In this document: piece by piece, positions 26,358 to 35,182 of the stretch
How the letters are laid out: each line of letters starts with the position of its first letter
How positions within the stretch are numbered: the stretch's first letter is position 1
Source of the DNA: Mycobacteriaceae bacterium
GTDB taxonomy: Bacteria; Actinomycetota; Actinomycetes; Mycobacteriales; Mycobacteriaceae
Assembly (NCBI GenBank): GCA_019245755.1
Contig: JAFARC010000076.1
Coordinates: 1 to 60,006 of the forward strand
DNA length: 60,006 nucleotides
Reading direction: 5' to 3'
Program-made: the position numbers and the translations under genes
The notes under the pieces: model-generated
Databases searched by the model: none
What the model saw: only the letters and a program-made list of their open reading frames with translations
What the model was told of the DNA's origin: nothing

Positions 26358-28861
26358 CGCACCGGCACCTGAGGAAGCGGGATGAGCGGCAGCGAGGTGT
26401 GGAATTGCCCCGGACTGACCGGCGATTCGCCGTCCTGCCAGGGGTCGCGGTAGGACTCGACCGACTTTTGCATCCGGGCGTCAAGTTCGGCGGCGATTCC
26501 TTCGCTATCATCGACGACCACGGCACGGATCTGATCGATGCCGACACGTGGCACGAACGCATACGTGCGCTCGAGCCAGTTCGCATTTTCGCGGTAGTAC
26601 TGCAGGAATCGGCCGGTGAGCGTGATGACCTCCTCGTGGGTGTCCACCGTTGCGAGCAGGTCCCCCTTGCGGACGTGCGAGCCCGCGGCGCCACCGACGT
26701 AGATTTCCCAGCGGCCGCCGTCAATCGCCACGACACCGAGGTCCTTGCACAGCGCTTCGGCGCAATTGCGCGGGCACCCGGTGACCGCCAGCTTCATCTT
26801 GGCGGGGCCGGGTATGCCCTGGAATCGCTCCTCGATCGCGATGCCCAGCGCCGTCGAATCCCCGACGCCGTAGCGGCAGAAGTCCATCCCGACACAGGTT
26901 TTGACGGTACGGAAGCTCTTGCCGTAAGCGTATCCCGAGGGCATCCCGAGGTCGGCCCAAACCTTGGGAAGATCCTCCTTGCGGACCCCGAGCAGATCGA
27001 TGCGCTGGCCGCCGGTCAGTTTGATCATCGGGATCCGGTACTTGTCGGCGACGTCGGCGATCTTGCGCAACTGATCGGACGTCGTCACCCCGCCCTTCAT
27101 CTGAGGCACCACCGAAAACGTGCCGTCACGCTGAATATTGGCGTGCACCCGGTCGTTGATGAACCGGCCGTCGGGTTCGTCGACGAAATCGTCGCCCCAG
27201 ATCGTGTGCAGCAGCGACGACAGCGCCATCTTGGAGCCGGCGTCCTCGCGACCGTCCGGAGCGAGTGCCGCGAACACTGCCGACACCGAGCGTAGGTCTT
27301 TCTCGCGGATCAGGCGCATCAGGTCGGGCTTCTCGTACGGTACTGCGGGCACATACCAGTTGGCGGAGGGATCCTCGGACACCTCGCCGCCGGCGGCCCA
27401 CTCGACGATCTGGGCGACCAGGCCCTTGCACGATCCGCAGCCCTTACCCGCACGGGTAGTCGCCATCACCCCGCGGAGGGATTTCTCGCCGCCTTTGACG
27501 CAGTTGACGATCGTGGCCTTGTTGACCCCGTTGCAATTGCAGACCTGGGCGTCCTCGGACAGCTCCGCGACGCCGACGGCGACGTCGGGGGTGCCGATGT
27601 CGAACATCAGTGAGATGCGTTCCTGCGGAAGCGGAAGCCCACGGTCGAACGCCTGCATCAGGAAGGCGACCTTGCTGACGTCGCCGACCAGTGTGGCGCC
27701 GACCAGTTTGTCGTCGCGGACCACGACCGTCTTGTAGACGCCGTGCTTGGGTTCGGAGTACTGGACGAACTCGTCGTCTTCGTGTTCGGGGGCCTTGAGT
27801 CCCATCGCGGCCACGTCCACCCCGGCGACTTTCAGCTTGGTCGCCATGCGCGAACCGTGGTAGGCCGCCGCCGGATTGACGCCGCTGAGGTGGTCGGCGA
27901 GCACGGTGGCCTGTTCCCACAGGGGCGCGACTAGCCCGTAGACCTGGCCGCGGTGTTGGGCGCATTCGCCGACCACGTAGATGTCGTCGTCGTCGATGGA
28001 GCGCATGTGGTCATCGACGACGATCGCGCGCTCCACGGTTAGGCCCGCGCGCTGGGCCAGTCCGACATTCGGCCGGATTCCGGCCGCCACCACCAGCATG
28101 TCGCATGCCAGGCGGCTGCCGTCGGAAAACTCGATCCCGACGAGCGTGCCGTCCTCGCTGAGGACCTTGGTGGTGCGTTTGGCGGTGTGCACGCGGATGC
28201 CAAGTCCCTCCACGGACCGCTGCAGGATGGCGCCGGCGTTTTCGTCGAGCTGAGCGTTCATCAGGGTGTCGGTGGCGTGCACGACTTCGACGTGCATGCC
28301 CCTGTTCTGCAGGCCACGGGCGGCTTCCAGGCCCAGCAGGCCGCCGCCTATCACGACCGCTTTCGATCGTTGTGTCGCGAATTCGATCATCGCCTCGCAG
28401 TCGTCAATGCTGCGGAACCCGAAGACGCCGCGCGTCAAGTTCTTGTTGTCCCGCCACATGCCCTCCATCGGCGGGAAGAACGACCGGCTGCCGGTGGCAA
28501 GGATCAGTTTGTCGTAGCGCAGCGTAGTCCCGTCGTCGGCGTGGACCAGGTGCGCGAACGGGTCGACTTTGACCACGCGCACCCCGGCGCGCAGGTCGAT
28601 GTGGTTGTCGGTGTACCAGTCCACCGGATTCAGGTAGATCTCCGAGGTGTCATCGGACCCGGCAAGCACGTTGGACAACAGGATGCGGTTGTAATTGCCG
28701 TAGGGCTCGTCACCAAAGACGGTGATGGCGAAGCGCTGGGCGCCGGAGCGACCAAGGATCTCTTCGACAGCGCGAACGCCAGCCATCCCGTTGCCGACGA
28801 CCACCAGGGTGGGCGTATGCGAACGGTGGCCGTTGGCCGGTGCCTCCAAAAGCTGTGTCAT
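26354..28861 (-). CDS. nirB: Nitrite reductase (NADH) large subunit
   Basis: 835 aa, usual length. Start ATG 28861 has AAGGA seven bases before it. Seen in order: FAD/NAD-binding module (VVVGNGMAGVRAVEEIL, LILATGSRSFFPP, VVIGGGLLGLEAARGL), a BFD-like [2Fe-2S] domain (VCNCNGVNKATI ... GKGCGSCKGLV), then the sulfite/nitrite-reductase half with ferredoxin-like domain and the [4Fe-4S]-siroheme cysteines in CVGMDFCRYG and GCPRNCAEALC. Reduces nitrite to ammonium with NADH. Co-transcribed with the nitrate reductase. Confidence 0.97.
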   Translation of the reverse strand: MTQLLEAPANGHRSHTPTLVVVGNGMAGVRAVEEILGRSGAQRFAITVFGDEPYGNYNRILLSNVLAGSDDTSEIYLNPVDWYTDNHIDLRAGVRVVKVDPFAHLVHADDGTTLRYDKLILATGSRSFFPPMEGMWRDNKNLTRGVFGFRSIDDCEAMIEFATQRSKAVVIGGGLLGLEAARGLQNRGMHVEVVHATDTLMNAQLDENAGAILQRSVEGLGIRVHTAKRTTKVLSEDGTLVGIEFSDGSRLACDMLVVAAGIRPNVGLAQRAGLTVERAIVVDDHMRSIDDDDIYVVGECAQHRGQVYGLVAPLWEQATVLADHLSGVNPAAAYHGSRMATKLKVAGVDVAAMGLKAPEHEDDEFVQYSEPKHGVYKTVVVRDDKLVGATLVGDVSKVAFLMQAFDRGLPLPQERISLMFDIGTPDVAVGVAELSEDAQVCNCNGVNKATIVNCVKGGEKSLRGVMATTRAGKGCGSCKGLVAQIVEWAAGGEVSEDPSANWYVPAVPYEKPDLMRLIREKDLRSVSAVFAALAPDGREDAGSKMALSSLLHTIWGDDFVDEPDGRFINDRVHANIQRDGTFSVVPQMKGGVTTSDQLRKIADVADKYRIPMIKLTGGQRIDLLGVRKEDLPKVWADLGMPSGYAYGKSFRTVKTCVGMDFCRYGVGDSTALGIAIEERFQGIPGPAKMKLAVTGCPRNCAEALCKDLGVVAIDGGRWEIYVGGAAGSHVRKGDLLATVDTHEEVITLTGRFLQYYRENANWLERTYAFVPRVGIDQIRAVVVDDSEGIAAELDARMQKSVESYRDPWQDGESPVSPGQFHTSLPLIPLPQVPVR

Positions 28862-28887
28862 GCAGTGTCCTTCGGGGTCAAAAGGGC

Positions 28888-29241
28888 TCAGATTTCGATG
28901 AGGCCGAGATCGACCACCACTGTGCCGATCACCTCGGCGGGCGCGGCGACGAAGATCTCCAGAACCGTGTCGGCGAGCAGATCCTCGACCACGCGAAGCG
29001 ACACGTGCGTCGATCCCTTCGCCGCGATCGGGAAGTACCGCATCGGGGCGCCGTCTCGCATGAGAACAACGGTCAGCATCTCGGCTGAGCTATTGCCGCC
29101 GCGAAAGTAGACCGGCTGGGTGGTCGCCCCCGGCGGGACGACATAGCGCAGCGACGGGTCGAGCAGCAACGGAGCGTCAAAGCCCTTGCCCTCGAACGCG
29201 AAGAAACCCTGCAGGAATCGGGGGGTGCTGCTGTCGTTCAT
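28888..29241 (-). CDS. Unknown 117-aa protein of the nitrate assimilation operon
   Basis: Starts at ATG 29241, overlapping the nitrate reductase stop (ATGA), and ends 26 bases before nirB. Mostly beta-strand-like: FFAFEGKGFDAPLLLDPSLRY, VPPGATTQPVYFRGGN, LTVVLMRDGAPMRYFPI, THVSLRVVEDL and a C-terminal IGTVVVDLGLIEI. Length and pattern suggest a small jelly-roll or beta-sandwich protein. No cysteine or metal motif is seen. The tight coupling suggests it serves the nitrate or nitrite reductase, perhaps as an assembly factor or electron-path subunit (inference). I do not recognise the family. Confidence 0.75.
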   Translation of the reverse strand: MNDSSTPRFLQGFFAFEGKGFDAPLLLDPSLRYVVPPGATTQPVYFRGGNSSAEMLTVVLMRDGAPMRYFPIAAKGSTHVSLRVVEDLLADTVLEIFVAAPAEVIGTVVVDLGLIEI

Positions 29242-31355
29242 GCGGTCACACCTTCCTCGGCCGACTCGGCCGGGTCGAGGCGGTCCACGGCGACCGCGCA
29301 CACTTTGAACTCGGGCATTCGCGAGTACTGGTCGAGCGCCGGATTGGTCAGCCGGTTGACATTTCCGGTTCCACCCCAGTGGAACGGCGCGAACACCGTG
29401 TCGGGCCGTATTCCGGACACGGTTTTCACCGTCATCACCGCGTTGCCCCGGCGCGTCGTGAGCCGCACCTTGTCGCCGTCGCCGACGCCGACGCGTCTTG
29501 CGAGCGTGGGGTGCATCTCCGCGATCGGTTCCGGCTCGGCCTCGGACAGCCGTGGCACGCGACGCGTCTGGGTGCCCGACTGGTACTGGCGCAGCAGCCT
29601 TCCCGTGGTGAGGTAGTAAGGGAACTCGTCGTCCGGCTGCTCGGCAGCGCCGCGTTGCTCGACGGCATGGAAGTGGGCACGCCGATCCGGCGTGGGGAAA
29701 TCCTCGGTGAAAAGGCGCGCCGTCCCCGGGTGGCTGGGCAGCGGGCACGGCCAGAACACGCCCTGCTCGGCATCGATCCGGTCATAGGTGATGCCGGCGT
29801 AGTCGGCCTTCCCGCCCCCGCTGGCCCGGGTCAACTCCGCGAACACTTCGTCGGAGTCGGCCGAGAAGCCCTGGACACCCAGTCGTTTCGCCAGGTCGGC
29901 CATGACGTCCAGATCGGTGCGGACCTCTTGCGGCGGCGGCGTGGCCTGCCGACGCAGGATCACCCGGCCCTCCAGGTTCGTCATCGTCCCGGATTCCTCG
30001 GCCCACTGGGCGGTCGGCAACACCACGTCGGCCAGTGCCGCGGTTTCGGACAGGAAGATGTCCGAAACCGCCAGGAAGTCGAGTTGATTTAGTTTGTCGG
30101 CGATTTGCATCGAGTTCGGCGCGGAGACGGCGATGTTCGACGCCATCACCCACAGCGCCCGCACACCACCGGGGCGGCCGATGTCGTCGAGCATTTCGTA
30201 CGCGGAGCGGCCCGGCTGAGGGAGATCACCGGGATCGATGCCCCAGACGCCGGCGACGTGCTTGCGGGCGGCGGGATCATCGAGTCTGCGGTAACCCGGC
30301 AACTGGTCGGCCTTCTGCCCGTGCTCGCGGCCGCCCTGTCCGTTGCCCTGGCCGGTGATGGTCGCGAAGCCCGAATACGGCCGGCCGGGCAGGCCCAGCG
30401 CCAGGGCGAGGTTGATGAACGCCTGAACGGTGTCGGTGCCAGAACTGTGTTGCTCGGCGCCGCGCGCGGTCAGGATCATCGCCCGCTTGGCGCCGGCCAA
30501 CAGCCGGGCCGCCTTGACGATGTCGGCTTCGGGCACCCCGCTGATCCGTTCGGCCCGGTCCGGCCAGTACAACCGGACCAGGCGACGCACCGCCTCGAAT
30601 CCGGTGGTGCGTTCGGCGATGTACGTGTCGTCGACGAGCCGCTCGCGGACGGCGACGTTGAGCATGGCGTTGGCCAGCGCCAGGTCGGTGCCGGGCACCG
30701 GCTGCAGATGCAGGTCGGCGTTACGCGCGGTCGCGGTGCGCCGTGGATCGACAACGATGTGCACCGCGCCGCGCGCGCGTCCTTCGTCGAAGAACTGCAT
30801 GGCCGGTGGCAACGTGTCGGCGGGGTTGCTGCCGACGAGCAGAATCACGTCCGCGTGGGCGATGTCGGCCAGCGGGAACGGCATGCCGCGGTCGATCCCC
30901 AACGAACGGACCGACGCGGCGGCAGCCGACGACATGCAAAACCGGCCGTTGTAGTCGATGGCCGACGTCCGAAGCGCCACCCGCGCGAATTTGCCGAACT
31001 GGTAGGCCTTCTCGTTCGTCAGGCCGCCACCGCCGAAGCATCCGACCGCGTCACGCCCGTATCGCTGCTGAGTGTGCTGGAACCCGTCGACGATGCGCTC
31101 GAGTGCTTCGTCCCAGGTCGCCGGCCGCAACGGCGAGGCCCGGCTGTCGCGGTTCTCGCGCACCAACGGCCGGGTCAATCGGTCGGGATGGCGCAGCAGC
31201 TCGGCGGCGGTCCACCCCTTGGCGCACAACCCTCCGCGATTGGCCGGGAAGTCATGCTGCGGCGCAAGGGTGATCGGCTCGGTCGACGTGTCCAGGGTGA
31301 TGCCGCACTGCAACGAGCAGTACGGACAGTGGGTCTTGACCAACGAGGAATTCAT
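29238..31355 (-). CDS. Assimilatory nitrate reductase catalytic subunit
   Basis: 705 aa from ATG 31355 with GAGG five bases before; a GTG at 31361 is also in frame. Cytoplasmic Mo-bis-MGD enzyme reducing nitrate to nitrite (NasA/NarB type). N-terminal [4Fe-4S] motif CPYCSLQCG plus later Cys in GGLCAKGWTAAELL. Cofactor motifs: CFGGGGLTNEKAYQFGKFAR, NGRFCMSSAAAA with the probable Mo-ligand Cys, LLVGSNPADTLPP, VDPRRTATA, TGQGNGQGGREHG. The C-terminal domain has YYLTTGRLLRQYQSGTQTRR and FAPFHWGG. No FAD or ferredoxin extension is present, so an outside electron donor is needed. Confidence 0.95.
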   Translation of the reverse strand: MNSSLVKTHCPYCSLQCGITLDTSTEPITLAPQHDFPANRGGLCAKGWTAAELLRHPDRLTRPLVRENRDSRASPLRPATWDEALERIVDGFQHTQQRYGRDAVGCFGGGGLTNEKAYQFGKFARVALRTSAIDYNGRFCMSSAAAASVRSLGIDRGMPFPLADIAHADVILLVGSNPADTLPPAMQFFDEGRARGAVHIVVDPRRTATARNADLHLQPVPGTDLALANAMLNVAVRERLVDDTYIAERTTGFEAVRRLVRLYWPDRAERISGVPEADIVKAARLLAGAKRAMILTARGAEQHSSGTDTVQAFINLALALGLPGRPYSGFATITGQGNGQGGREHGQKADQLPGYRRLDDPAARKHVAGVWGIDPGDLPQPGRSAYEMLDDIGRPGGVRALWVMASNIAVSAPNSMQIADKLNQLDFLAVSDIFLSETAALADVVLPTAQWAEESGTMTNLEGRVILRRQATPPPQEVRTDLDVMADLAKRLGVQGFSADSDEVFAELTRASGGGKADYAGITYDRIDAEQGVFWPCPLPSHPGTARLFTEDFPTPDRRAHFHAVEQRGAAEQPDDEFPYYLTTGRLLRQYQSGTQTRRVPRLSEAEPEPIAEMHPTLARRVGVGDGDKVRLTTRRGNAVMTVKTVSGIRPDTVFAPFHWGGTGNVNRLTNPALDQYSRMPEFKVCAVAVDRLDPAESAEEGVTA

Positions 31356-31420
31356 CGACACCTCGATCCGAGCCGGGCGCAGGGCAACACCCGAGCACTC
31401 GCCCTGCGTCCACGCTCCAT
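31352..31420 (-). CDS. Possible 22-aa Arg/Cys leader peptide before the nitrate reductase
   Basis: ATG at 31420 has GGGGG four bases upstream. The frame runs to TGA at 31354-31352, which overlaps the reductase ATG in the form ATGA. The peptide has seven Arg and two Cys in 22 residues (RRASARVLPC and a C-terminal RCR). Coupled short upstream ORFs rich in Arg or Cys are known before actinobacterial sulfur and nitrogen genes. Translation here would affect the reductase start. No direct proof. Confidence 0.4.
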   Translation of the reverse strand: MERGRRASARVLPCARLGSRCR

Positions 31421-31481
31421 GACACCCCCATCAAGGTCGGCATTACAGCCAAAGCTAGAGATGGCGTGTTTCGGAAATGTT

Positions 31482-31511
31482 GCCCCTGATTGTCGTAACG
31501 ACTACAGGGGC
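31482..31511. promoter_or_regulatory. Nested inverted repeat upstream of the nitrate operon
   Basis: Outer arms GCCCCTG and CAGGGGC (7 bp, perfect) enclose GTCGT-A-ACGAC (5 bp). It lies about 125 bases before the nitrate reductase and 38 bases after the stop of the upstream membrane protein gene. It may be an operator (a GlnR or NnaR-type site is possible) or a terminator of the upstream gene; there is no T run. Confidence 0.5.
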
Positions 31512-31548
31512 AGCCGATTAGCCCGGGCGCGGCTGTGAGCGGTTTCGG

Positions 31549-32526
31549 CTAACGCTGCTTGACGACGTTTGAAATGCCTTCGTTGTCGATGCGCGGCGAC
31601 CCGGTCCGGTATGTCACGACGTTGGCGACGCCTAACGTGCTGATGACGTCGGCGTCCTCGATGGTGACCCGATTGCTATGGCCGGAGACGGTCACGCCGG
31701 CGCAGTGACCGGTGATCGTCACCCGGTTCGTGATGCCGCTCACATTGACTGAGCCCGAGTCGCAGACAACCCTCTTCTGCTGGCTGTTGCCTGCGACTTC
31801 GACGACGCTGCCTGCACCGGCGGTGAGCGGTCCGCCGATGTCGGGACGTAACCCACTGGCAGCAAGCACGGCCAACGTGAGCCAGGCGGCCACGACGAAC
31901 AGCCAGCCGACCATCCCTGCCTTCAGCCGGGCGCGCAGCCTGCCGGTCCAGTTGCCGGACTCGTCACGGTCGAGGTCATAGGGAAACGCGGTGACACACA
32001 ATGCATGCGGCGGTTGCCGTTGATCGGCGAGGATGACCCCGTCGATGTACTCGCGTCCCTTGACGACGAGCTCGCCCCGGTAGCCGTCCACCTGGTAAGT
32101 GACCCGGGTCTTGATGTTGGGCCCGCTCCATCGCCGGCGGGTCACGGTCCAGCCGTGGGCAACCGGCAGGAACACGTTGTACCAGGTGGTTCCGCCGTAG
32201 TAGGTGGCCTCGGAAATCACGTTGGAATCGACAACGTTCGCGACGATCCCCCAGCGGAGCAGCGCGGTGCGTTTGGCCGCCGAGCGCAGCTGGACGCAGT
32301 AGATCGCAACGAGGGTCAGCACCGCGGCCAGCGCGAACGCCCTGGGGTAGCCGAACCACACCGCGATCGGCACGACCGCGACCATGAACAACGTCCAGAC
32401 GTACCACCACCGGAACGACAGTGCCTCGGCGAGCAGGAATGAAGCGGGGATGCGTCGCGGCGGCGGGGCCAAGCCTGTCTGCGGCCTGTAGTGTGCCGCG
32501 GCGGCATCCGGATCCTGGGGCTGCAT
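31549..32526 (-). CDS. Membrane protein with C-terminal DUF3060-like repeat domain
   Basis: 325 aa. Two membrane helices near residues 40-80 (WYVWTLFMVAVVPIAVWFG, LAAVLTLVAIYCV), then a soluble central part (about 85-205), a third helix near 210-230, and an extracytoplasmic C-terminus. The C-terminus is a short solenoid: repeats such as NVSGITNRVTITGHC, GVTVSGHSNRVTIEDADV and GVANVVTY, typical of DUF3060. The paired Cys residues in it may form a disulfide. Function unknown. Confidence 0.8.
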   Translation of the reverse strand: MQPQDPDAAAAHYRPQTGLAPPPRRIPASFLLAEALSFRWWYVWTLFMVAVVPIAVWFGYPRAFALAAVLTLVAIYCVQLRSAAKRTALLRWGIVANVVDSNVISEATYYGGTTWYNVFLPVAHGWTVTRRRWSGPNIKTRVTYQVDGYRGELVVKGREYIDGVILADQRQPPHALCVTAFPYDLDRDESGNWTGRLRARLKAGMVGWLFVVAAWLTLAVLAASGLRPDIGGPLTAGAGSVVEVAGNSQQKRVVCDSGSVNVSGITNRVTITGHCAGVTVSGHSNRVTIEDADVISTLGVANVVTYRTGSPRIDNEGISNVVKQR

Positions 32527-32621
32527 CGGCGAATGTTCCCACGGTCGGCTGGGAGTTGGCTATGAGCCGGTAGCTGCGGAAACCGGTCAGCCGAGGCGAG
32601 TCGATGTCGGGATGAGGTCGG

Positions 32622-33665
32622 TCAGCCGTGTGCCGGCTCGGCCCGGGTGACCCGGTCAAGGAAGGCCTTGATCGTCGCCACCGTCTCCTCGGGCGCCTCG
32701 AAGGGCCAGAAATGCCCGGTGTCAAACAGGTGAAGCCCGCTTCCCGGCGGAAGCAATGCCGAAACATGTGGATCTGAATAGAACTCCCGCGGCTGCATCG
32801 GATCGTTGCTGCCCTGTAGCAGCTGGACGGGCGCCCTCCACGACGGAATCAGCTCGGTGCGGCGATCGATCCACTCCTGCCGGAACGACGAGGAGTGAAA
32901 ATAGCGCGGCACCGCCGTCGCGATACCAGGATGACTGAACTCCACTATCGTGCGCACCAAATCGGTCGTGGCCACCGGGCGCTCGGTCAGCAGGCTGTAC
33001 GCGGTGGCCACGAACCGGCGCGGGTCGCCCAGCAGCGACGGCGCTTGCGGCGAGACGAACAGCTGCTCCTGTGGATGAAGGCTTGGGTGCAGATGCCACA
33101 GGTGCTGCTGCCCGCGGGCATAACCAATGAGGCGCTCACCGACCATGCCGGCAAGGTGGTCAGCGGGCGGGGTGCCCCGGTCGTGGCTGACCAACGCAAA
33201 GCGGCCCACTCCGATTTGGTCAAGTAGAGCCCGCAGCTGTCCGGCCACTCCGCGCTGGCGATAGTCGCCCGTGCGTTTGTCCGATTGGCCGTATCCCTTG
33301 AGATCGATCGCGATGCAGTGGTATTGCCCACTGAGCGCGTCGAGAGCGTAGTGCCACTGCCACCATGAATCGGGCACGCCGTGCAGGAACACCACCGTGG
33401 GCGCCGTCGAATCACCGGCCTCGACGAAATGCCACAACACCGTTTCACTGTCGCCGGGCGCCGCAACGAATCTGTGCACGACGGTGGTCTGGCCCAGGTG
33501 CTCCTGCTGGCCGTCGTGGTTAGCAACCACCGCAGCGGTGTCGGGCAGTTCGGCGACCAGCTGCTCGGCCGCAGCGACTTTTTGCTGGGCCCGGCTGCCG
33601 TCCGCCAGCTCATCGAGCAGTCGCTGCGGCGGATCGGTGTAGCACAACTGCGACGATGCGGTCAT
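32622..33665 (-). CDS. Alpha/beta hydrolase, epoxide-hydrolase/dehalogenase type
   Basis: 347 aa. The first about 55 residues are an extra helical segment. The fold motifs are clear: FLHGVPDSWWQWHY (oxyanion loop), nucleophile elbow VSHDRGTPP with Asp as the nucleophile rather than Ser, acid Asp in QGSNDPMQP, and base His in FDTGHFWPFEAPEE. An Asp nucleophile points to epoxide hydrolase or haloalkane/haloacetate dehalogenase chemistry rather than an esterase. No signal peptide. Same direction as the preceding membrane gene, 95 bases apart. Confidence 0.85.
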   Translation of the reverse strand: MTASSQLCYTDPPQRLLDELADGSRAQQKVAAAEQLVAELPDTAAVVANHDGQQEHLGQTTVVHRFVAAPGDSETVLWHFVEAGDSTAPTVVFLHGVPDSWWQWHYALDALSGQYHCIAIDLKGYGQSDKRTGDYRQRGVAGQLRALLDQIGVGRFALVSHDRGTPPADHLAGMVGERLIGYARGQQHLWHLHPSLHPQEQLFVSPQAPSLLGDPRRFVATAYSLLTERPVATTDLVRTIVEFSHPGIATAVPRYFHSSSFRQEWIDRRTELIPSWRAPVQLLQGSNDPMQPREFYSDPHVSALLPPGSGLHLFDTGHFWPFEAPEETVATIKAFLDRVTRAEPAHG

Positions 33666-33973
33666 CGTGGTCGCTCCTCTGTCCTGAAGCCACCCGGTGG
33701 GCGGTCTCAGCTGAGAATATCATCAGTTCCGAGCAGATCGTCAACCGCGAGCGTGCAGCTGTTGCGAAAAAGTCGGGGTTGGATTCGCAGTGGGTGCACG
33801 TTCGCGGGTGGCTGATGTTCACCACCGGCGGGATGACCGCAAACTGCGGCAACAGCCCGCCCGCGATCCTGCTTGCTGCCGAATAGCGGTGAAGCCACCG
33901 CCGCCAAGCCCGTCAACAGTTCTCATTCGTGGGTTAGTCTGCTCACCAGCGGCCCTAGGCGAAGGAGCTATTC
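33666..33973. other. 308-bp spacer, no gene seen
   Basis: It holds the promoters of the divergent hydrolase and GlsB-type genes. A candidate -10 for the latter, TTAGTCT, is near 33934. Short open frames here are not protein-like. Confidence 0.5.
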
Positions 33974-34261
33974 GTGGTTTTGCACATCATCTGGATGATC
34001 ATCCTCGGTCTCATCGTCGGCGCGATTGCGCGGCTGATCGTGCCCGGCAGGCATCACATGGGCTGGATCGCAACCGCGGTCCTCGGCATCGTCGGCGCCT
34101 ACGTCGGCGGCACGCTGGGCAGCGTGGTGTTCCCGCCGCACCACTTCGAGATCACCCCGCCGATCAAGCACTCGTTCCTCGGTGCGCTCGTCGGCGCGGT
34201 GATCCTGCTGTTGATTTACAGGTTGATCGCGCCACGCATGTCCAGAACCCGGCTGCGTTGA
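33974..34261 (+). CDS. GlsB/YeaQ/YmgE family membrane protein
   Basis: 95 aa from GTG 33974 with GAAGGAG six bases upstream. Three hydrophobic helices with the family glycine pattern: IILGLIVGAIARLIVPGRHHMGW, AVLGIVGAYVGGTLG and FLGALVGAVILLLIYRLI. These small stress-linked membrane proteins were once named transglycosylase-associated; their activity is unproven. The middle loop PPHHFEITPP adds a His-rich segment. Confidence 0.9.
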   Translation: MVLHIIWMIILGLIVGAIARLIVPGRHHMGWIATAVLGIVGAYVGGTLGSVVFPPHHFEITPPIKHSFLGALVGAVILLLIYRLIAPRMSRTRLR

Positions 34262-34390
34262 CATAGCCGGGTCGCCGCGGCGGTTCGCCTCCGGGGCGCA
34301 CTTGCCGGGATGGACCCGGCGGTGGGGGGTCTGGTTCGGCGGTGATGCGCGGGCGGACGCATTTGTCAACGAAGCGGCCGTCGAAGCGGT

Positions 34391-35182
34391 ATGAGTGGTC
34401 AAGTCAACCCGACTCGTACTGGAGAAGCGAGGTCCGCCGTGCTCGGTCTGCCCGACAACGTTCGCGCGTGTCTGTTCGATCTCGACGGTGTGCTTACCGA
34501 CACGGCCAGCGTGCACCGGAAAGCCTGGAAAGCGATGTTCGACGACTACCTTCGCCGGCGAGCCGAGCAAAAGGGCGAGCAGTTCGTCCCGTTCGACGCG
34601 GACGCCGACTACGACACGTACGTGGACGGCAAGAAGCGCCAGGATGGGGTTCGGTCCTTCCTGGCCAGCCGCGGCATCGAACTCCCTGAGGGTGACCCCG
34701 AGGACGACCCGGCCGCCGAGACGGTGAACGGGTTGGGGAACCGCAAAAACCAGCTGTTCCAGCGCACCCTCGACCAGGATGGAGTAAAGGTTTTCGAAGG
34801 GTCGCGACGCTACATCGAGGCCGTGCGCGACGCCGGTTTGGGCGTGGCTGTCGTGTCGTCGAGCGCGAACACCCGCGAGGTGCTCGAGGTCACCGGACTG
34901 GACCGGTTCGTCCAGCAGCGCGTCGACGGTGTCACGCTGGCTGACGAACACATCGCCGGCAAGCCGGCTCCTGACTCGTATCTGCGGGCCGCGCAGATGC
35001 TTGACGTGACACCGCAGGAAGCGGCTGTTTTCGAGGACGCGTTGGCCGGCGTAGAGGCCGGCCGCGCCGGACACTTCGGTCTCGTGGTCGGCGTCGACCG
35101 GGTTGGTCAGTCAGCGGCGTTGCGGCGCAATGGCGCCGACATCGTGGTCACGGATCTCGCCGAGCTGCTTTCGGCGCGATGA
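34391..35182 (+). CDS. Beta-phosphoglucomutase (HAD superfamily)
   Basis: 263 aa from ATG 34391; GTG 34439 is an alternative, but the homologous M. tuberculosis protein as recalled (Rv3400) also has the longer N-terminus. HAD core: nucleophile Asp30 and acid/base Asp32 in [12 protein letters not shown], motif [14 protein letters not shown], Lys and acidic motif in [10 protein letters not shown] and [12 protein letters not shown]. The cap region carries [19 protein letters not shown], typical of this actinobacterial group. Converts beta-glucose 1-phosphate to glucose 6-phosphate. ATGA overlap with the GH65 gene makes a joint pathway very likely. Confidence 0.92.
   Translation: MSGQVNPTRTGEARSAVLGLPDNVRACLFDLDGVLTDTASVHRKAWKAMFDDYLRRRAEQKGEQFVPFDADADYDTYVDGKKRQDGVRSFLASRGIELPEGDPEDDPAAETVNGLGNRKNQLFQRTLDQDGVKVFEGSRRYIEAVRDAGLGVAVVSSSANTREVLEVTGLDRFVQQRVDGVTLADEHIAGKPAPDSYLRAAQMLDVTPQEAAVFEDALAGVEAGRAGHFGLVVGVDRVGQSAALRRNGADIVVTDLAELLSAR

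Noticed and set aside
33656..33886. 76-codon plus frame upstream of the GlsB-type gene
   Set aside because: No Shine-Dalgarno or promoter fit, and it overlaps the start of the hydrolase on the other strand.
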